A stretch of DNA of 64,000 nucleotides. It comes from Azadirachta indica. Taxonomy: Eukaryota; Streptophyta; Magnoliopsida; Sapindales; Meliaceae. The stretch spans positions 5,743,191 through 5,807,190 of the forward strand of contig CM040443.1 of assembly GCA_022749755.1 (NCBI GenBank), written 5' to 3'. The notes under the pieces were generated by a model. The model was not told where the DNA came from. It worked only from the letters and a program-made list of their open reading frames with translations, and searched no databases. This document shows positions 60,561 to 64,000 of this stretch, piece by piece. Numbering within the stretch: the first letter of the stretch is position 1; each line of letters begins with the position of its first letter. The position numbers and the translations under genes were made by a program.

Positions 60561-62501
60561 ATGGCTTGGGGATCATTCTGTTGCTTTACCAGCCTCCGTG
60601 GTTTCTTCCAGGTCTGTTAGTTCTACTAGATTTAACATCATTTCGTTACACTGCTATATTTGGGTTTGTAGATTTATTAGAACCATTTCTTGAATGAAAT
60701 ATGGTTGTTAGATGCCTGAGGTTGTCTGTATTGATTAGAAATTCGCTTAGCAGTTCGAATTTTACAATTCCCATCTCAGTAAATTTGTAGAAAATCAAGC
60801 ACTTTGTCCCAATCCATCTATGTTTGAGTCTTGCGTATTGTTTCTTATGCGTATTGTACAGCGGGGGGAAATGCAGGAGATTGATCTTGGCGCACATACT
60901 ATAAAGTCTCATGGCGCCAGAGTTGCGAGACATCACTTGCATGATTGGATTATACTAGTGCTACTTGGTGTGATTGAGATTGTTCTGAATATAATTGATC
61001 CATTTTATCGTTATGTCGGAAAGGATATGATGACAGACCTGAAATATCCATTTAAAGACAACACAGTTCCCACATGGTCTGTGCCTGTAAGTTTCCAATT
61101 CCTTCTTTATCTGTCAATTACTTAAAACATGCGTTTGTTAAGAGCAAGTATCATTGACGAGGTTTTGTTTTTTTGCTATTGATGATCAGATATATGCTGT
61201 TTTGCTGCCTATTCTCATTTTCCTTCTCTTCTATGTTCGAAGGCGAGATGTATATGATTTGCACCATGGCATTCTAGGTAATCACATTCTGTGGTCATTT
61301 GATTTGTACTTAGCTCTATGTATGAACTTCTGCTTTTAAATTTACTCTGTTCATAAATTCTGAGGGTTGATGGATTGTATCAGGGCTCTTGTATGCTGTG
61401 TTGGTTACTGGGGTTATTACTGATGCAATAAAAGATGCAACTGGTCGCCCTCGGCCCAACTTCTTCTGGCGTTGCTTTCCTGATGGAGTTGAGGTATATA
61501 TATGTTGCTTTCAACTTTTCACTAACCGTTAAACATTTTGAATGCTAAGATTGCAATTTGTTGTTCAGACTGGCTCACAATGTTCTTCGCCAGAGTTTGA
61601 TTCTAAATACTTCATTTCTGATCCTTTTACTTGCCTTTTTTTGGCAGAATTTTAATGGTCCATGGGGAGATGTGATATGTCATGGTAAAGGCAGTGATGT
61701 AAAGGAAGGACACAAGAGTTTCCCAAGTGGTCATTCTTCATGTAAGCAAATTCCTCCTGGTTAAAGGCAATTGTTGGTGTTCGTTTGCCTCATTGCTTCA
61801 GAGTAGCATTTGAACCTGAAAATTAATATCATATTTGGTACAATTTTGGGCTTGCTCTGTAGGGTCCTTTGCAGGATTAGGCTTCCTCTCGCTCTACTTA
61901 TCTGGAAAAATTAAAGCATTTGATCACAGAGGGCATGTGGCTAAGCTATGCATAGTTCTTCTTCCTCTTCTTGCCGCATCTCTTGTTGCTGTTTCTCGAG
62001 TTAGTGACTATTGGCACCATTGGCAAGATGTATTTGCTGGTGGTATTATAGGTCTGTTTTCGTGCACTCCATTATCACACAATATGGAGTATTGAATCTT
62101 TCAAGCTAATAACTTAACTCGTCCATTATTTATCTGTCGCAGGCCTTGCTGTTGCTGCATTTTGCTATCTGCAATTCTTCCCACCCCCACATAGTGATGA
62201 CGGTAATTGATCTTTCATCAAAAACTAAACTTCTCATTCTGATACCAATCAATATGCTGCTGCTTAAAATTTGCTTTCTGAACTTTCAGGATGGTCACCT
62301 TACGCATATTTCCGAGCAAGGGAGGAATCAAATACCAACATGAACGTGGCACATTCCATGAGTTCAGTTCAGGCGCAGGCTATGAATAATCATCGTCCTG
62401 TGGATCAACGAAGCAGAGGAAATGGCGATGGATTTATGTCATTGTATGTAGACAGCTCTCCAAGCTCAACATTAGATCAGATGGAGTCAGGAAGGAGGTG
62501 A
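60561..62501 (+). CDS. LPP1: Lipid phosphate phosphatase (PAP2 family), LPP1/LPP2 type
   Basis: LPPs are six-pass membrane enzymes that dephosphorylate phosphatidate and diacylglycerol pyrophosphate. The long form uses exons 60561-60611, 60862-61086, 61190-61277, 61384-61493, 61648-61741, 61863-62051, 62143-62202 and 62290-62501, giving 342 residues. A short form starting at the ATG at 60871 gives 322. The three catalytic motifs are complete: K138-x6-R145P (KDATGRPRP), P185SGH188 (C2, with the proton-transfer His) and SR-x5-H241-x3-D245 ([12 protein letters not shown]), the nucleophile being His241. The membrane segments fit the family layout, and [20 protein letters not shown] is characteristic of plant LPP1-like proteins. 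The extra N-terminus ([17 protein letters not shown]) resembles the longer start of Arabidopsis LPP1 (AT2G01180). The C-terminal tail is hydrophilic and variable. Splice sites are all GT-AG. Confidence 0.94.
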
Positions 62502-64000
62502 TCTTGATCTTGTTTCATCATCTTTCAGTTTTGGCTTTGCCCTTTGCGTATGTAAATAGAATTTAATTAATTTTTTTTTAGTGTATTACTATTCTTTTGT
62601 TTGTGTTTTTCTACGAAACATTAGCATAGTTATATATCCATTTTCAACTTTTTCGTCTATAATTCTCAAAATTGTCAAATCCATTCTAAACAATATCTCC
62701 TACTAATTCAGACAACAAATGAGACCCAATTTTTTTTTTTTTTATTAATTAATTGCTTTCTTGCTATTTGGCCTTCCTTGGTTGGGCCTTCTTCACTGTA
62801 GTAATTATTGGGGAAGGTTTTGATTATATCACCAATGAAACACTACCAATTGGGCAGTGACATCTCTTAATAATTCAAGGATAAGCCTTCCCTGCATAGA
62901 TATAATATAGATTTACCTCTATTATTGAACATAAAGTCAAACAATACAATTGAAAAGATTGGAAAAGAATTTCTCTTCAACATCACATTACCTATCACTT
63001 AAAAAATCACTCAATTTGAAATTGAGACTCATACCCTTGTGCCACAAAGTGATTGCCCACCACCCAACAGAGAGGTGGTTGGCCACAAATATGATAGGAA
63101 CTTGTGATAGCAAACAAACTGTTTTCTGTTAATAGAAAGCATTATTACAATTATTATTTGTTACTCAAGAGTCATGTTCTCTCTCTTCTCTAAGAAAATG
63201 ATAGCCTGCAAGTAAATATTTTTTCCGAAGATATGAATATGATTTAATTTCTTGCACAAATTAATTATGTATGTTTACAAGCTAAGACTCCAAATTATAT
63301 AGCTTCTACTAATTTAGATTATATGAGTTTTTACGTTTTCACAACTAACGATGTAACGTGTTTATTTATATAAAATAGATTTCTACTCTAAACATTTTCG
63401 AGGTTATTTCACACCCAAGTAAAATTAGGCACCTATGTGATAGAAATGAAAAACAATACATATTTATTTGTATAACATCGAAGAGTAGGGGTTCGTACAT
63501 TATTATCCCATTGTACATAATTTACCTTTGATTCTAATCCACTGAGGGGATCGTGTGATGTTGCGACATTCTCTTTTCGTTTTTTTTTTTAACCGAAGGA
63601 ATTGAATGTTATAGCTAAAAGAACAAAAGCGGTAACACCAAGAACAAGCAAAGAATATAATAAAATGACAAAAAGTGGGTTTTAAGTCTTTCGACAATGA
63701 AACCCAAAACTTATAATATAAAATAGGAGGCAAAATTAATCATGCATGGGGAGGGTCAAAAATTATATGATTAAAATTTAAGAATAAGATTACTAGATTA
63801 GGGGATTTAATTATGTTGTTTTAGAATTTAAATACCCAATTAGAAAAAGGATGTGTTTGCCTTGAAATCTCCTCCACATATAATGCCATAAGATATTTTA
63901 ATTCTTCACATATCCACCACAAAAACACAATTTTATTAGTTTATTATAATCCTTTTTAAAATGTTAATTTTATGGGTGTTTTATAAAAAAATCATTTAGT
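62502..64000. other. 3' UTR and AT-rich spacer to the window end
   Basis: The first 150 bases or so are probably the LPP 3' UTR. Beyond this only short unsupported frames and AT-rich sequence are seen. Confidence 0.5.

Noticed and set aside
60404..60697. A 97-codon hydrophobic frame at the start of the LPP gene
   Set aside because: It runs through the pyrimidine-rich first intron; the splice model and homology support a different frame.
1..64000. CRISPR arrays, operons, rRNA or tRNA genes
   Set aside because: The window is plant nuclear DNA; no spaced repeat arrays or cloverleaf-like tRNA with A and B boxes was seen on reading.

Overview
This window is nuclear DNA of a flowering plant. Genes are split by canonical GT-AG introns, the protein families are plant-specific (reticulon-like B, PIF-class bHLH, Aux/IAA, an LRR receptor kinase of the ZAR1 type), and AT-rich spacers carry decayed Ty1/copia and LINE-type elements. 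Protein similarity and gene order fit a core eudicot, probably a rosid. I cannot name the species.

Layout. 0.7-1.9 kb (+): a complete reticulon-like B gene. 3.2-4.2 kb (-): a PIF/UNE10-like bHLH gene that looks damaged, with a lost splice donor inside the basic region and a C-terminal tail out of frame. 4.4-16 kb: an accessory stretch with two diverged copies of one segment (5.3-6.6 and 8.25-9.1 kb), a dead copia fragment (-), a LINE 3' half with RNase H (+), a second LINE-like 3' end (-), and at 13.4-13.95 kb a dead second copy of the bHLH 5' end. 16.1 kb (+): a 74-residue membrane peptide gene.

16.9-21.6 kb (-): a 12-exon CinA-like plus nucleotidylyltransferase gene. 26.5-28.7 kb (+): a ZAR1-like receptor kinase. 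30.0-30.9 kb: a long foldback (inverted-repeat) element. 31.7-32.6 kb (-): a degron-less IAA32/IAA34-type Aux/IAA. 34.3-38.5 kb (-): a plastid-type alpha/beta hydrolase with a long helical insertion. 39.5-44.3 kb (+): Elongator subunit 2, divergent from the hydrolase. 46.9-49.2 kb (-): a PB1-domain protein with a Gln-rich tail. 49.2-60.5 kb: an 11 kb AT-rich gap holding a CpG-rich promoter-like block and a few exon-like scraps. 60.6-62.5 kb (+): a lipid phosphate phosphatase with two possible starts.

Read right to left, LPP, PB1, IAA32, ZAR1 and nucleotidylyltransferase follow, from memory, Arabidopsis AT2G01180 to AT2G01220. The IAA, hydrolase and LPP genes also match AT1G15050, AT1G15060 and AT1G15080. 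The window therefore looks like an unfractionated version of a segment that Arabidopsis later duplicated and split between two chromosomes. The neighbours are not a pathway; they are conserved by descent. All gene models here were built by hand from splice signals and reading phase, and every listed model closes in frame.
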